A stretch of 64,000 nucleotides of DNA from Alphaproteobacteria bacterium (GCA_023384135.1 JAHDXS010000002.1:620001-684000), one strand, 5' to 3'; numbered from the stretch's first letter, positions 26,114 through 35,989 are shown. A program made the numbers and translations. The notes: generated by a model not told the origin, from the sequence alone.

Positions 26114-27853
26114 CTAGAATTTGTGATTCACATTCACGTAATAACGCGGATCGCGGTCTTCGCGTGCATCCACCTCGCGCGTGAGCGGGAAGGCCACAGC
26201 GACGCCCGCTTGTGTGCTCTTGGTGATGTCCGCGCGAACGCCAAGGCCGGTGGAACTCACCGACTCCCGCTTGTCGTTCGTGCTCGTGCCGTCGTGATTC
26301 CAGACCCGGCCGATATCGAAGAACGTATAGATCTGATAGTGATCGATGGCGCTGAATTCCCGCGGCTCGTTCCATTGCAGCTCGACCTTGCCCGCGATCC
26401 CGTCGTCGCCGACGATCTCAGACGGGTCGTAACCGCGCCCGATATTAATGCCGCCCACGCCGAATTCCTCGGAGCTGAGCAGCGGCACAGCCGACCATTG
26501 CCCCTGCGCCGCGACCAGAACATTGATCTGCGAGGTCACACGCTGCAAACGCTGCAAATTCAGCTCGGTCTTGAAATATTCCGGATCGCCGCGCTCGCGC
26601 GTCAGGTTCGGGTCGCCCTTGTCGCTCGACCCCAGAATCGAAAGTCCGTGAGAAAACTCGATGCTGGCCGTGTTCACGCCGACGCCGATCAGCGTATCGA
26701 CATACTGTCCCTGCGCCCCGGCGCGGATAGAGGTGATCCGGTCCTCACGCTTGGGTTCAAGATTGTTCTTGCTGTCCACCTTGCGGATATCGAACGTCCC
26801 GTAACCATACAGGTTGAGATTGCGCGAGCGGATGAACGGATGCGTCACCGTCGCGGCAACCAGAGAAGACCGCCCCTCGACATCGAACTCCCGCAGCGTA
26901 TAGCCTGGATCGGTGGAGGTGAGGCTGGTCAGAAGCTTGACGGTCGTGCCGTAGGACCCGACCGGAAATTCGTACGAAAGCGAGCCGAACAGCAGCTCAT
27001 CAACGCTTTCCTTATGATCTCCGGCCATGACGAACTGCGCGGCCATCCGGTCGTTGTAACCGAACATGGAGTTGAACGATCCGCCGACCTGTCCCTCATA
27101 TTCCCCCAGGAAGCGGCTGCCGAAATTATCGAACCCGACCTGTCCTTCATATTTGTCGCGCTCAACGATAACCGTCAAATCCGCTGCGCCCGTCGTGGTT
27201 TTCGACGGGCTGAGGATGGAGCGCGCCGTCACGCCCGGCAGATCGTTGATCAGCAGCAAATTCCGCTCCAGATCTTTGGCGTTCATAGCCTTTCCGCCCT
27301 GAAGATTCCCCGCCAGCTTGCGGATCAGCTTCGCCTCGGTTTCTTTCTCGACCCCTTCAACAAAGACCTGATCGATAAATCCTTCAACGACCTGCAAACG
27401 CACGGTGCCCGACTCGATGGTCTGCGGTGGCACGATGACTTGTGTCAGAACATATCCGTCATTGCGGTACTTGCTCGTAAGCGCGTTGGCCACACCATAG
27501 ATATCCGCCAGACTGACCGTTGTGCCCAGCTTGTCGCGGTAAAGCGGATCAAGGTCTTCAGCCGTGTAAGTGCCGACTCCGTCAATCTGCAGGGTTTTCA
27601 GCTCAAACGTGACGCTTTCCGCGCCTTCGGGTGCTTGCAGAGGAGGCGCGGCGCGCACTTCAACCTCAGGCTCGACCTGAGGCAGCCTTTGTTCATCCAG
27701 AAAACGGTCCTGCGCCCGGGTCGGGTCGGCAGTTCCCGTCGCCTCGGCCACTTGCGCGAAGGCCAGCCCCGGCAGGGCGCCCATAAGGCAAACGGCGCTA
27801 GCGCTGAAAACGAGATGACGTCTTAAGGTAAAGAACAAATTTCTGCCGCACAT
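26114..27853 (-). CDS. TpsB outer-membrane transporter of two-partner secretion (ShlB/FhaC family)
   Basis: A 579-residue protein from ATG 27853 (AGGA 9 nt upstream; ATG 27859 also possible). The signal peptide ends LAFAQ. One or two POTRA domains follow (VTFELKTLQIDGVGTYTAEDLDPL, RNDGYVLTQVIVPPQTI, RLQVVEGFIDQVFVEG), then a 16-strand barrel of the Omp85/TpsB type with the conserved loop motif NIGRGYDPSEIVGDDG and a terminal Phe. It exports large beta-helical TpsA proteins across the outer membrane. Its partner is encoded divergently at 28633, across a 779 bp gap, rather than in one operon. Confidence 0.92.
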   Translation of the reverse strand: MCGRNLFFTLRRHLVFSASAVCLMGALPGLAFAQVAEATGTADPTRAQDRFLDEQRLPQVEPEVEVRAAPPLQAPEGAESVTFELKTLQIDGVGTYTAEDLDPLYRDKLGTTVSLADIYGVANALTSKYRNDGYVLTQVIVPPQTIESGTVRLQVVEGFIDQVFVEGVEKETEAKLIRKLAGNLQGGKAMNAKDLERNLLLINDLPGVTARSILSPSKTTTGAADLTVIVERDKYEGQVGFDNFGSRFLGEYEGQVGGSFNSMFGYNDRMAAQFVMAGDHKESVDELLFGSLSYEFPVGSYGTTVKLLTSLTSTDPGYTLREFDVEGRSSLVAATVTHPFIRSRNLNLYGYGTFDIRKVDSKNNLEPKREDRITSIRAGAQGQYVDTLIGVGVNTASIEFSHGLSILGSSDKGDPNLTRERGDPEYFKTELNLQRLQRVTSQINVLVAAQGQWSAVPLLSSEEFGVGGINIGRGYDPSEIVGDDGIAGKVELQWNEPREFSAIDHYQIYTFFDIGRVWNHDGTSTNDKRESVSSTGLGVRADITKSTQAGVAVAFPLTREVDAREDRDPRYYVNVNHKF

Positions 27854-28341
27854 ATTCATGAATCCTGATTTTTTAGCCCGGCCCCCCGGGCGAGTCATAA
27901 TGAACGCATCCGCGTGTCACGCCCAAGACGTACGCACGAAGACAAAATCCCGAAAAAACACGCAGAACTGCAACTTAAGGAAAAGCGTTAAAGCATACAA
28001 ACGCCCGGAAATAAGCATATATTTTTTATCGAAACTTTCAAGCCGTTTTGTTTTTTCAGGACTTTTCCCTTGTAAGCGGCGGGAAATCAGGGCCACACAG
28101 GGGCTAACCAAAATAAAGTTTGTATTTTACATATAAATTTAGTACAGAAGAGGGGCTTTTAACAGGGGGCAACGCTAAGGGGCGCATTCAGGCGCAGCCT
28201 GACTCATAAGAGAGTCATCCGGTGCAGAACGCGCCAATCCGGAAAATCGGGCGGCAAAGTCGCAACGGGAAACGGAAATGAACCGCCCTTAAAGGTGCAG
28301 AATAAAGTTTCGATAATACGTAAGCTTCCTTCCGCATCCTG
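27854..28341. other. Non-coding left part of the TpsB-TpsA intergenic region
   Basis: No gene supported. The first 280 bp are AT-rich with A/T tracts (28015-28060, 28110-28145) and may hold the tpsB promoter. Around 28188-28217 there are two adjacent hairpins, CAGGC-GCA-GCCTG (28188-28200) and TGACTC-ATAAGA-GAGTCA (28200-28217). The stretch 28216-28300 is GC-rich and could also fold, but I could not match it to a known RNA family. Confidence 0.4.
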
Positions 28342-28370
28342 TTGAAAAGTTTTAAAAAAGGTGCAATAAA
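28342..28370 (+). promoter_or_regulatory. Sigma-70-like promoter of the giant adhesin gene
   Basis: TTGAAA (28342-28347), 17 bp spacer, AATAAA (28365-28370). Transcription would begin near 28377, exactly where the structured leader (first stem at 28379) begins, leaving a 5' untranslated region of about 255 nt. Confidence 0.5.
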
Positions 28371-28376
28371 GGCACC

Positions 28377-28632
28377 ATGCGGATAAGACTCGCAAAACCC
28401 TAGTCTGAAAATTCCCGGGAAATCCGCCCCTTTGGGCGAAGCAACCCCGGAAGACTATGAAGAGGGAAGCCGAACGAACCGGGTGCAAAATCGATTCACC
28501 TGACCGTCGGTAAAACAAAAAATGCGTCCATATGCTACAAAGACGCAAAAGCGAGTCAGGTCAGCGCGGTCTTTATTTTCCCTGAGTATCACTGGGTTTT
28601 AACATTTTTTATAGAAGTATTAGGGGTAGTCC
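28377..28632 (+). ncRNA. Structured 5' leader with competing hairpins upstream of the TpsA adhesin
   Basis: Predicted pairings by eye: GCGGAT 28379-28384 with ATCCGC 28422-28427, enclosing AGACT 28386-28390 with AGTCT 28402-28406 and the palindrome TTCCCGGGAA 28412-28421. A rival hairpin CGCCC 28425-28429 with GGGCG 28434-28438 shares bases with the first stem. TAGTCT 28401-28406 can instead pair with AGACTA 28452-28457. Further stems: GCA/CCCGG 28441-28450 with CCGGG/TGC 28479-28486; ACCTGAC 28498-28504 with GTCAGGT 28555-28561, enclosing TGCGTC/GACGCA. Mutually exclusive stems suggest a regulatory leader (riboswitch or attenuator). No known family matched. Confidence 0.45.
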
Positions 28633-31600
28633 ATGAATAAGGTCTCTGTAAGCAACACAATCGTATCGGCCAAAAAGCGTCGTCTCTTTGTAACGACCAC
28701 CGCCCTTCTCGCTGCAGGAGCATTCCTCCCCGCAAACGACGCGAAAGCGGTCGATGACCACGCCGACTGGGATAACGTCACGATTGTGCAAGGGCAGGGA
28801 ACCGTCACCGACACCGGACTCGGCAGCACCACCATCGACCAGCATTCCATGCGCGCCGTTGGCGAAGCGCAGGAACTGCACATCGGAACAATGGGCTCGG
28901 TCCGCATTAACCAGACCTCAAAGAATTCCCTGTTCGTAGGCCGTGTTGTCGGCAACCACTCCGACCCCACGCAAATCCTCGGCCGCCTCTCCGCCGATGG
29001 CCGGGTTATGATCATCGACCGTAACGGCGTCTTCTTCGGCGCAAACTCGGTCGTGGATGCCGCCGGAATCGCGGCGACCACCGGCGATGTCTCCAATGCC
29101 GACATCATGGACGGCAACGAGAATTTCACCTTCCAGAATTTCGGCAACGGTGAAATCGTGCTCGAAGGCACGATGAACGTCAACGAAGCCGGCCTGGCCG
29201 CCTTCGTGGCGCCGAATGTCCGTAACAGCGGCGTGATTAACGCCAAAATGGGTAAGGTCGTGTTCGCGGGCGGCGAGAAAGTCACCCTCGACCTTTACGG
29301 CGACGGCCTTGTCGAGGTTGCCGTTGACGGCGCGCTGGGCAACACCCTTCTCGAAAACACCGGAACGATCGACGCCGAGGGCGGCACGGTCGTCATGACC
29401 GCGCAATCCGCGCGCGATGTTGTTGACAATGTCATTAATAACGAAGGCGTGATCACCGTTGGCTCCGTCACGCAAAAGGGCGGCAAGATCGTCCTCTCCG
29501 GCGGCAAAAAGGGCAAGGTCCGCAACACCGGAACGATTGATGCGTCCGGAACCGAGGGCGGCGAAATTAAGGTCACCGGACAGGCGATCGAACTGGCCGC
29601 GACCTCCAAAATCAAGGCCAACGCCTCTTCCGGCGCGGCTGGAAAAGCCGAAGTCATTGCGACTGAAACCCTCGCCGTCAATGGCACCCTGCACGCGCAG
29701 GGCGAAGGCAAAACCGGCTTTATCGACACCTCGGCCCCCTCGGTCACCTTCGGCGACGAAACCGAAATCCGCGCGGGCAAATGGCTGCTCGACCCCGCCG
29801 ATATCTGGGTCGATGCGCCTCTGGCGACCATCATCGAAGGCCAGCTTACCGTCGGAGACGCCGAATTGGCCTCCCCGGTCGGCGGCCCCGGCGACGGGCG
29901 CATCTACTTCCAGTCCACCGTGGACTGGGCGACGGCGAACACCTTTACCGTCAACGCTTTCAGCGACATTCACTTTCAGACCAACGGTGGCCTGAACGCC
30001 ACTGGCGGCGGCGACATTATCCTGAACGCGAACGACGATATCCGCATCTTTAACGGCAGCACCGGCATCAAGACCGCAGGCGGCGACGTCACCCTGAATA
30101 CGGGCGACGAGGTCACCATCGAGGACACCGACGGCATCAACGCCTTCGGCGGTAACATCCTGATCAACAATCAAAAGGGCTTCTACGGTCTGGCCAATAC
30201 CCTGAAAACCACGGGCACCGGAACGATTACCCTGCACCAGTCTGAAGACAGCCTCGAAAGACCGTACGCGGGCTACAAGGCCAGAATCCAGAACGCCATC
30301 GACGCGATTCATAACACCGGAACGGGTGAGAATACCCTGAACGTCCGTGAGGGGCATTTCTCCGAAAACCTTACGATCGATCTGTCCCTGAATCTCTTCG
30401 GTCTGGGCGACGTCGAACTCGAGGCGCAGAATTCCGGCGAGGCGCTGATCAAGGTCACGGCCTCCGACGTAACCATCGGTCCGTCCTTCGCTCTGGACGG
30501 CCAGAACAGAACAAATTACGGCGTAGTCGCGCAGGGCAACGGAACAAAAGACCTGGTCGTGGACGGCAACAGCTTCAAAAACTTCAAGACGGGCGGCGTC
30601 TATATTAAAGACACCTCCGGCGGCGATATCAGCATCGTGAACAATTCGTTCCACGGCGGCCTCGATTACGGGATCCGCACCGGCAAGCTGGAAAACGGCA
30701 CGATCCTTGAGATCGCGAACAACGATATCGGTTCCCACTCCAACAAAGTGGATAAAACAGGCATCGAGATCGGCGGACGCGTAAAGGATTCCACCGTCAC
30801 CATCAACGAAGGCAACAACATATACGCCAAAGATAAGGGCATCCACTTCAAAGCCCAGGTCAGCGGCAGCACGGTGGACATCGACGGCAACAAGGTCCGC
30901 AGCGATGACGACGGCGTCAAATTCCTCGGCATCACCGACGGCTCGACCGTCACGATCTCCGACAACGACATCTCGTCCGACGATGCCGACGGCATTGAGG
31001 TCGAATCCGGCTCGTCCTACGGCACCACGCTGGGCGCCTCGACCCTGAACATCTCAGGCAACGAGATTGAGGGCGAAAACGGCTACGGCATTAAGATCCA
31101 CAACGGCGACCTCAAGGACGGCGCTGTGATCAACATCACCGGTAACGAGTCCATCGAAGGTGAAGATGGCGGCGTCTACGTCAAGGACAAATACTTCGGC
31201 GGCGTGTTCGTGAACATCAGCGGCAACGGCGACGGCAGCTACGGCGACCACGGCTATGTTCCTGATGGTGGCATCACCAGCAAAAAAGGCCACGGCATCG
31301 AACTGCAGAACGTCATTACCTCCGACATCCGCGACAACGTCATTCACGATGTCGGCAAGGACGGCATCCATGTCGAGGATTTCGGGCAGTCCTGGATCGC
31401 TTACAACCACATCAGCAAAACCGGCGATGACGGGATCGACGTCAAGGATGGCGAGTTTGTCTCCATCTACGGCAACACGATCGTCAATGTTGGCGACTTT
31501 GATCTCTTCGACATCTTCAGCATCTTCGGAAAGGGCTACGGCCACTATGACGACGGCGCGGACGGCATCCATGTCGCCAACGTCGGCGGCTTCATCCCCG

Positions 31601-34600
31601 CAGAGACGGGCGAGGGCTTCGGCTACAGCGCATACGGCGCGGACTCCGAGATCTTCGATAACGATATCTCCATCGTCAAGGACGACGGCATCGAGGTCGA
31701 AAACAGCAACATCAACTACACCGGCCACAACGTGATCGGCCACGTGAACGGCGACGGTATCGCGGTCAAGAAGACCCGCGCGACCTACATCGTTGATAAC
31801 GCCATAACGCTCGCGCTGGAAAACGGCATATTCGTTGACGGCGGCGAACCGGACTACGGCTATGCATCCCGTGGCTTCGGCTACGGCGAGGACGATGACA
31901 GTGAGTTCGGCAACGGCATCTACGCCGGCATCTTCGGCAACCGCATCCTCCTGACGGGCGATGACGGAATTGAGGTGAAGAACATCAACTCCGACCCGTA
32001 TGGTTCTTACGACAGTGTTGTCCTCGGCGGCAGCGGCTACGGCGACTATGGCTGGGCCGTGAACATCGACGGTAACGAAGTCGCGATGACCGGCGAAAAC
32101 GGCATCTGGGCGCACGACAGCTCCTCCGTCCGCGTTCACAATAACGATGTGATCGCTGCGGGCATGGGCGAAGATCTGGCCGATAACATCTGGATCATCA
32201 ACGCCTTCGCCTCCGGCAAGCCGCCGCTCTTCCTGCTCCTCTCCGCACAGGAGAGCTTCGAGCACAAATACAGCTGGTACGACCCGTCCTTCAACTGGAA
32301 CTGGGGCAACGGCGACGGCATCCGCGTCAACAACGTCTTCGGTTCCGGCCCGACCGGTGAAGCCGTGGACATCCAGCACAACCTCGTGGCCGGCACCGGC
32401 GGACACGGCATCAATGTTTACGATGCCGCCTTCGCCCGGATCAGCTACAACACCGTGCTGTATAACGGCCTGAACACGACGACAATCCCCGGCTTCGAAA
32501 GCCTGCAGGATCTCCTGTCCACCGGCCCGTTCGATGACCACAGCGGTTATTTCAACGACGATGAGGAAGGCGAAGAGCCCGTATTCATCTCTCTGGTTGA
32601 GGACGGCTACGGCGACGACGACTACCCGTCCCGCCGCGACCTTTGGTCCTCTTCGGATCTGTCTCTGGTCGAGATCCTGTCCGGGCACGTTTCGTTCCCA
32701 AGCGCGATCACCTACGACTCCCATGACGGGATCCATGTCGAAAATGTCGGCAATTACCCGATCCTGATGAGCAGCTTCTCCGGCGCGGGCGACTACGACT
32801 ACGGCTACGACTTGCCGTACGGCGTGATCATTCAGGGCAACACCATCGACCACACCGGCGATGACGGCATCGAAGTTCTGTCCTCCGGCCGCACCCTGAT
32901 CGGCGGTTACGGCGTCTATGAAGGCAACACGATCACCAACGCAGGCTACGGCAGCTCCGGCGGCGGCTACGGCCCCGATGGAACCGGCGCGGACGGCATT
33001 CATGTCGATAACGTCTTCATCGGCTACTTCGGCTACCCGACCTATGCGGGCTACGAAGCGGGCGACTCCGAAGGCCCCGGCGGCTATTACGGCTACGCGG
33101 TCGATATAATCGGCAACACCGTGAACGGCACGCAGGACGACGGTATCGAAGTCACCAACTCCGAATCCACCCTGATCGCGGGCAACGGTCTCACCAACAT
33201 CGGCTTGGGCTACCTCCTGAACGGCCGTGAATACGACCAGGGCAGCGACGGTATCCATGTCGAGAATGTCGGCCAGTCCTTCAGAATGTTCGAAGCCGGG
33301 CTTGCGGGCGGCGAAGTCGTGGACGGCGAGATCGACCCCTACGCGGTTCTGATCGTCGGCAACACCATAGACAACACCCATGACGACGGCATCGAAGTGG
33401 TGGGCTCGGGCCGGACCCGCATCGGCGGCTACGGCGAGGGCGAAGGCAACGTGATCACCAACGTGGGCTTCGGCTATCCCGACTACAGCACCTTCTACGC
33501 CTACGACTACCCGTATTACCAAAGCTACGGCGCGGACGGCATCCACGTGCGGAACGTCTTCAGCGGCCCGTCTATGGGCTACAATGCGGGCGTCATCTCC
33601 GAAGACCCGTCTGAGCACTTCTACGATGTCCAGATCATCGGCAACACCGTTGACCGGACCGCCGACGACGGCATCCAGGTACTCTTCAGCGGCGACACCT
33701 TCATCGCAGAAAACGGCCTGACCAATATCGGCTACCTCTTCGATGGCGGCGACGTCTACGCTTCCAAGGTCTACGACGGCGAGTACGAGTATTACGACCT
33801 CGCGGTTGACTTCTGGGGCGCGGACGGCATCCACGTCGTGGCGGAAAGTGGCTATTTCCCGGCCTTCGCAAAGACTCAGGAAATCGCGGAAGTGCCGTAC
33901 TACCCGTACTTCGGCAACACGACGACCATCATCGACAACATCGTCGACACGGTCCGTGACGACGGCATCGAGACCGAGGGCGTCAACCAACTCCTGATCG
34001 CCCGTAACACGGTGCAGGATGCTGGCGACGACGGCATCAACATCCTCGGCTACGGCGGCTACGCCTACAAAGAGCCGGATGATGAGTACGAGTATGAGGT
34101 CTCCCTCATCCCGATCTTCGGCGGCTTCTTCAACGCGGTGATCGACGATAACACCGTCGATAATTCCGGCGGTGACGGCATCCAGTCTTCGGGCTACGAC
34201 ACTCTCGAAGTCACCAACAACGAAGTCAGCAACAGCTACTACAACGGGCTGTACGTCTCCGGCTTCTACAATGGCTACGTCTCGATGCAGGGCAACACCT
34301 TCACCGACAACGGCCATGTGGAAAGCACTGAAGACGGCGATGTTCTGGTCGGCGCGGGCGCAAGATTTGAAAGCGGCGATATCGACATGAGCGATCTGAC
34401 CCGCCCGAACTTCTTCGTCAACACCACCGGCGGCAAAGCTCTGGGCATGCAGTTCGACCCGGCCGAAATGTACGGCTACCCGGACTACGGCTATGAATAT
34501 GCCTACATCTTCGAGGACAGCTACTACGAGCCGATCCTGGCCAACCTGACGATCGTGAACGAGACTCTGGGTTCGACCGTGTTCAACGGATACGCCCCGA

Positions 34601-35154
34601 CGGGCAGCTTCTACGTCCGCTTTGAAGACGGCGCGATCCTCGACCAGTTCGGCAACGTCATCGTCATCGACGGTACGGACGCGACGTGGGATGGTATCCT
34701 GCCCTCCGCGACCGGCGATGTCATCACGCCCGAGCAGCTGAGCTTCATCGAAACCCGCCTCTGGGATGCTGATGATCCGCTTCTGAACGGCCGCGGCCAG
34801 ATCTTCGTGGGCACCGCCCCGTCCGGTCTGGACAACATCCAGGACTTCTTCAAGCAGTTCGAGGACGGCGAAGGACGCTCCAACGGTCTGAACGTGACCT
34901 TCCTGGGCCTCCCGCCCATCGGTCCGCAGAGCCTGAACGACATCACCCCCGCCGCTGGCGAAGGTGAGGGCGAACAGAACCCGGCCGACATCGAACCCGC
35001 CGCCGGCGAGGGCGAAGGCTCCGAGCAAGTCGGTTGCTGGTCCGACCTGACCAACGTCCTGGGAACCGGCAAGTCCGCCTCCCTGAACGACGACGGCTCG
35101 GCGGAAACGGCAATGGATCAGGCGCTGAACTGCGGCACGCAGCAGCAGATCTAG
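28633..35154 (+). CDS. TpsA-type exoprotein: filamentous-haemagglutinin N-domain plus right-handed beta-helix adhesin
   Basis: A 2173-residue secreted protein. Long signal peptide to about residue 39 (NDAKA). Residues 45-300 form the TPS secretion domain, with ADGRVMIIDRNGVFFGANS and VDAAGIAATTGD; the usual W-LDP element follows (KWLLDPADIWVDA, about 383-395). From about residue 600 to 1900 come parallel beta-helix repeats: seven DGIHV and six DGIEV motifs with IxGNTI turns, separated by Tyr/Gly/Asp-rich segments (for example YGYDLPYG). The acidic tail has two cysteines (VGCWSD, LNCGTQ). AGGGG lies 6 nt before the ATG. Exported by the divergent TpsB; likely a large surface adhesin. Confidence 0.9.
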   Translation: MNKVSVSNTIVSAKKRRLFVTTTALLAAGAFLPANDAKAVDDHADWDNVTIVQGQGTVTDTGLGSTTIDQHSMRAVGEAQELHIGTMGSVRINQTSKNSLFVGRVVGNHSDPTQILGRLSADGRVMIIDRNGVFFGANSVVDAAGIAATTGDVSNADIMDGNENFTFQNFGNGEIVLEGTMNVNEAGLAAFVAPNVRNSGVINAKMGKVVFAGGEKVTLDLYGDGLVEVAVDGALGNTLLENTGTIDAEGGTVVMTAQSARDVVDNVINNEGVITVGSVTQKGGKIVLSGGKKGKVRNTGTIDASGTEGGEIKVTGQAIELAATSKIKANASSGAAGKAEVIATETLAVNGTLHAQGEGKTGFIDTSAPSVTFGDETEIRAGKWLLDPADIWVDAPLATIIEGQLTVGDAELASPVGGPGDGRIYFQSTVDWATANTFTVNAFSDIHFQTNGGLNATGGGDIILNANDDIRIFNGSTGIKTAGGDVTLNTGDEVTIEDTDGINAFGGNILINNQKGFYGLANTLKTTGTGTITLHQSEDSLERPYAGYKARIQNAIDAIHNTGTGENTLNVREGHFSENLTIDLSLNLFGLGDVELEAQNSGEALIKVTASDVTIGPSFALDGQNRTNYGVVAQGNGTKDLVVDGNSFKNFKTGGVYIKDTSGGDISIVNNSFHGGLDYGIRTGKLENGTILEIANNDIGSHSNKVDKTGIEIGGRVKDSTVTINEGNNIYAKDKGIHFKAQVSGSTVDIDGNKVRSDDDGVKFLGITDGSTVTISDNDISSDDADGIEVESGSSYGTTLGASTLNISGNEIEGENGYGIKIHNGDLKDGAVINITGNESIEGEDGGVYVKDKYFGGVFVNISGNGDGSYGDHGYVPDGGITSKKGHGIELQNVITSDIRDNVIHDVGKDGIHVEDFGQSWIAYNHISKTGDDGIDVKDGEFVSIYGNTIVNVGDFDLFDIFSIFGKGYGHYDDGADGIHVANVGGFIPAETGEGFGYSAYGADSEIFDNDISIVKDDGIEVENSNINYTGHNVIGHVNGDGIAVKKTRATYIVDNAITLALENGIFVDGGEPDYGYASRGFGYGEDDDSEFGNGIYAGIFGNRILLTGDDGIEVKNINSDPYGSYDSVVLGGSGYGDYGWAVNIDGNEVAMTGENGIWAHDSSSVRVHNNDVIAAGMGEDLADNIWIINAFASGKPPLFLLLSAQESFEHKYSWYDPSFNWNWGNGDGIRVNNVFGSGPTGEAVDIQHNLVAGTGGHGINVYDAAFARISYNTVLYNGLNTTTIPGFESLQDLLSTGPFDDHSGYFNDDEEGEEPVFISLVEDGYGDDDYPSRRDLWSSSDLSLVEILSGHVSFPSAITYDSHDGIHVENVGNYPILMSSFSGAGDYDYGYDLPYGVIIQGNTIDHTGDDGIEVLSSGRTLIGGYGVYEGNTITNAGYGSSGGGYGPDGTGADGIHVDNVFIGYFGYPTYAGYEAGDSEGPGGYYGYAVDIIGNTVNGTQDDGIEVTNSESTLIAGNGLTNIGLGYLLNGREYDQGSDGIHVENVGQSFRMFEAGLAGGEVVDGEIDPYAVLIVGNTIDNTHDDGIEVVGSGRTRIGGYGEGEGNVITNVGFGYPDYSTFYAYDYPYYQSYGADGIHVRNVFSGPSMGYNAGVISEDPSEHFYDVQIIGNTVDRTADDGIQVLFSGDTFIAENGLTNIGYLFDGGDVYASKVYDGEYEYYDLAVDFWGADGIHVVAESGYFPAFAKTQEIAEVPYYPYFGNTTTIIDNIVDTVRDDGIETEGVNQLLIARNTVQDAGDDGINILGYGGYAYKEPDDEYEYEVSLIPIFGGFFNAVIDDNTVDNSGGDGIQSSGYDTLEVTNNEVSNSYYNGLYVSGFYNGYVSMQGNTFTDNGHVESTEDGDVLVGAGARFESGDIDMSDLTRPNFFVNTTGGKALGMQFDPAEMYGYPDYGYEYAYIFEDSYYEPILANLTIVNETLGSTVFNGYAPTGSFYVRFEDGAILDQFGNVIVIDGTDATWDGILPSATGDVITPEQLSFIETRLWDADDPLLNGRGQIFVGTAPSGLDNIQDFFKQFEDGEGRSNGLNVTFLGLPPIGPQSLNDITPAAGEGEGEQNPADIEPAAGEGEGSEQVGCWSDLTNVLGTGKSASLNDDGSAETAMDQALNCGTQQQI

Positions 35155-35183
35155 GGCCTGACCGAAATACGGAAATTCAAGAG

Positions 35184-35208
35184 AAAGCCCGCGAAAGCGG
35201 GCTTTTTC
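35184..35208 (+). terminator. Intrinsic terminator after the TpsA gene
   Basis: AAAGCCCGC (35184-35192), GAAA loop, GCGGGCTTT (35197-35205) and a T-run. Confidence 0.9.
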
Positions 35209-35368
35209 ATTTGTTAACCATTTTATGTGATAAAAGACTTGCCAACCCTGTGCTATTTGCGCTTAAGTTTAAAAAAATTTTGAATAACAGGGGGTTGCAC
35301 TCGTGTTATTTTCTGTCAAAATAAGGCGGCTTAACGCCTCTGGACCAAAATGGTAAGGTTTCTCTGCG

Positions 35369-35989
35369 ATGTATGAAGATAATAACTGGAACGCTGTAAC
35401 GGGTGACGAGCTGGCGGGCTTCCTCGATCAGATCAACCCCATCGACGGGAAATACCGCACCTCCCCGCAGAGCACGCAGGTTCACTGGCGCACCCTTCCT
35501 TTTTATGAGACCGTAGCGCTGATCCGCGTCAAGGACCCCAACTGGGTCAACAAAAAACTGAATATTTATTACCTCACCGATCAGGGCAGCCTGTTCCGCC
35601 TGAACGGAACCTCCCCCCCGATCCATGAGGTCAACAGCAAGGCGCCCGTCAAGCTCAACGAGGGCAACGTCCTTGAATACCTGCGCTTCTTCTGCTTCTT
35701 CGTCCGCGGAGAAGAGGGTCCGTTCTACATTGCTGAATCCATCGAAGATCCCAACATGCCGCGCGAGATGGACGAAGTCACCCGCTCCGTCATTGAGGGC
35801 ACCGTCCGTCCGGCCAGCTTCGAGGGCGCTAACGAGCACGGTCATTTCCTGAGCGATGCGGTGGTCTTCTACTCCAACGCGCTGTTCATCGCGAACTTCG
35901 CCATCCAGCACACCGGGATGATCGAGATGCTCAATGACGAGCCGATCGCCGGCGACCTCAAGGCCAAGATCGACTGCCCGATCGCTTAA
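35369..35989 (+). CDS. Hypothetical cytoplasmic protein
   Basis: A 206-residue soluble protein without signal peptide or recognised motif. It is aromatic-rich in the middle (LEYLRFFCFFVRGEEGPFYIAESIEDP) and ends DLKAKIDCPIA. The 160 bp before it is AT-rich with TTGCAC near 35295 as a possible -35. It lies between the TpsA terminator and the ubiquinone hydroxylase gene. GC and codon use match the housekeeping genes, suggesting an old resident. Function unknown. Confidence 0.7.
   Translation: MYEDNNWNAVTGDELAGFLDQINPIDGKYRTSPQSTQVHWRTLPFYETVALIRVKDPNWVNKKLNIYYLTDQGSLFRLNGTSPPIHEVNSKAPVKLNEGNVLEYLRFFCFFVRGEEGPFYIAESIEDPNMPREMDEVTRSVIEGTVRPASFEGANEHGHFLSDAVVFYSNALFIANFAIQHTGMIEMLNDEPIAGDLKAKIDCPIA

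Noticed and set aside
26123-27826. Antisense open frame of 567 codons opposite the TpsB gene
   Set aside because: Shadow frame; the TpsB reading has signal peptide, POTRA and barrel motifs.
28216-28300. Resemblance to the first half of the c-di-GMP-I (GEMM) riboswitch (GGAAAATCGGGCGGCAAAGTC)
   Set aside because: The second helix, tetraloop receptor and closing stem of the GEMM consensus cannot be found, and the segment lies upstream of the best promoter.
28204-28548. Minus-strand open frame of 114 codons in the TpsA leader
   Set aside because: No ribosome-binding site, no recognisable protein features, and it lies over the structured leader.
30800-34300. Repeated DNA that could suggest a CRISPR or satellite array
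   Set aside because: The repeats are in-frame protein repeats (beta-helix rungs) of variable length, with no constant DNA repeat and spacer.
31054-35028. Very long antisense open frame (over 1300 codons) opposite the TpsA gene
   Set aside because: It is a by-product of the GC-rich repetitive coding strand; its translation has no domain and the sense strand is clearly coding.
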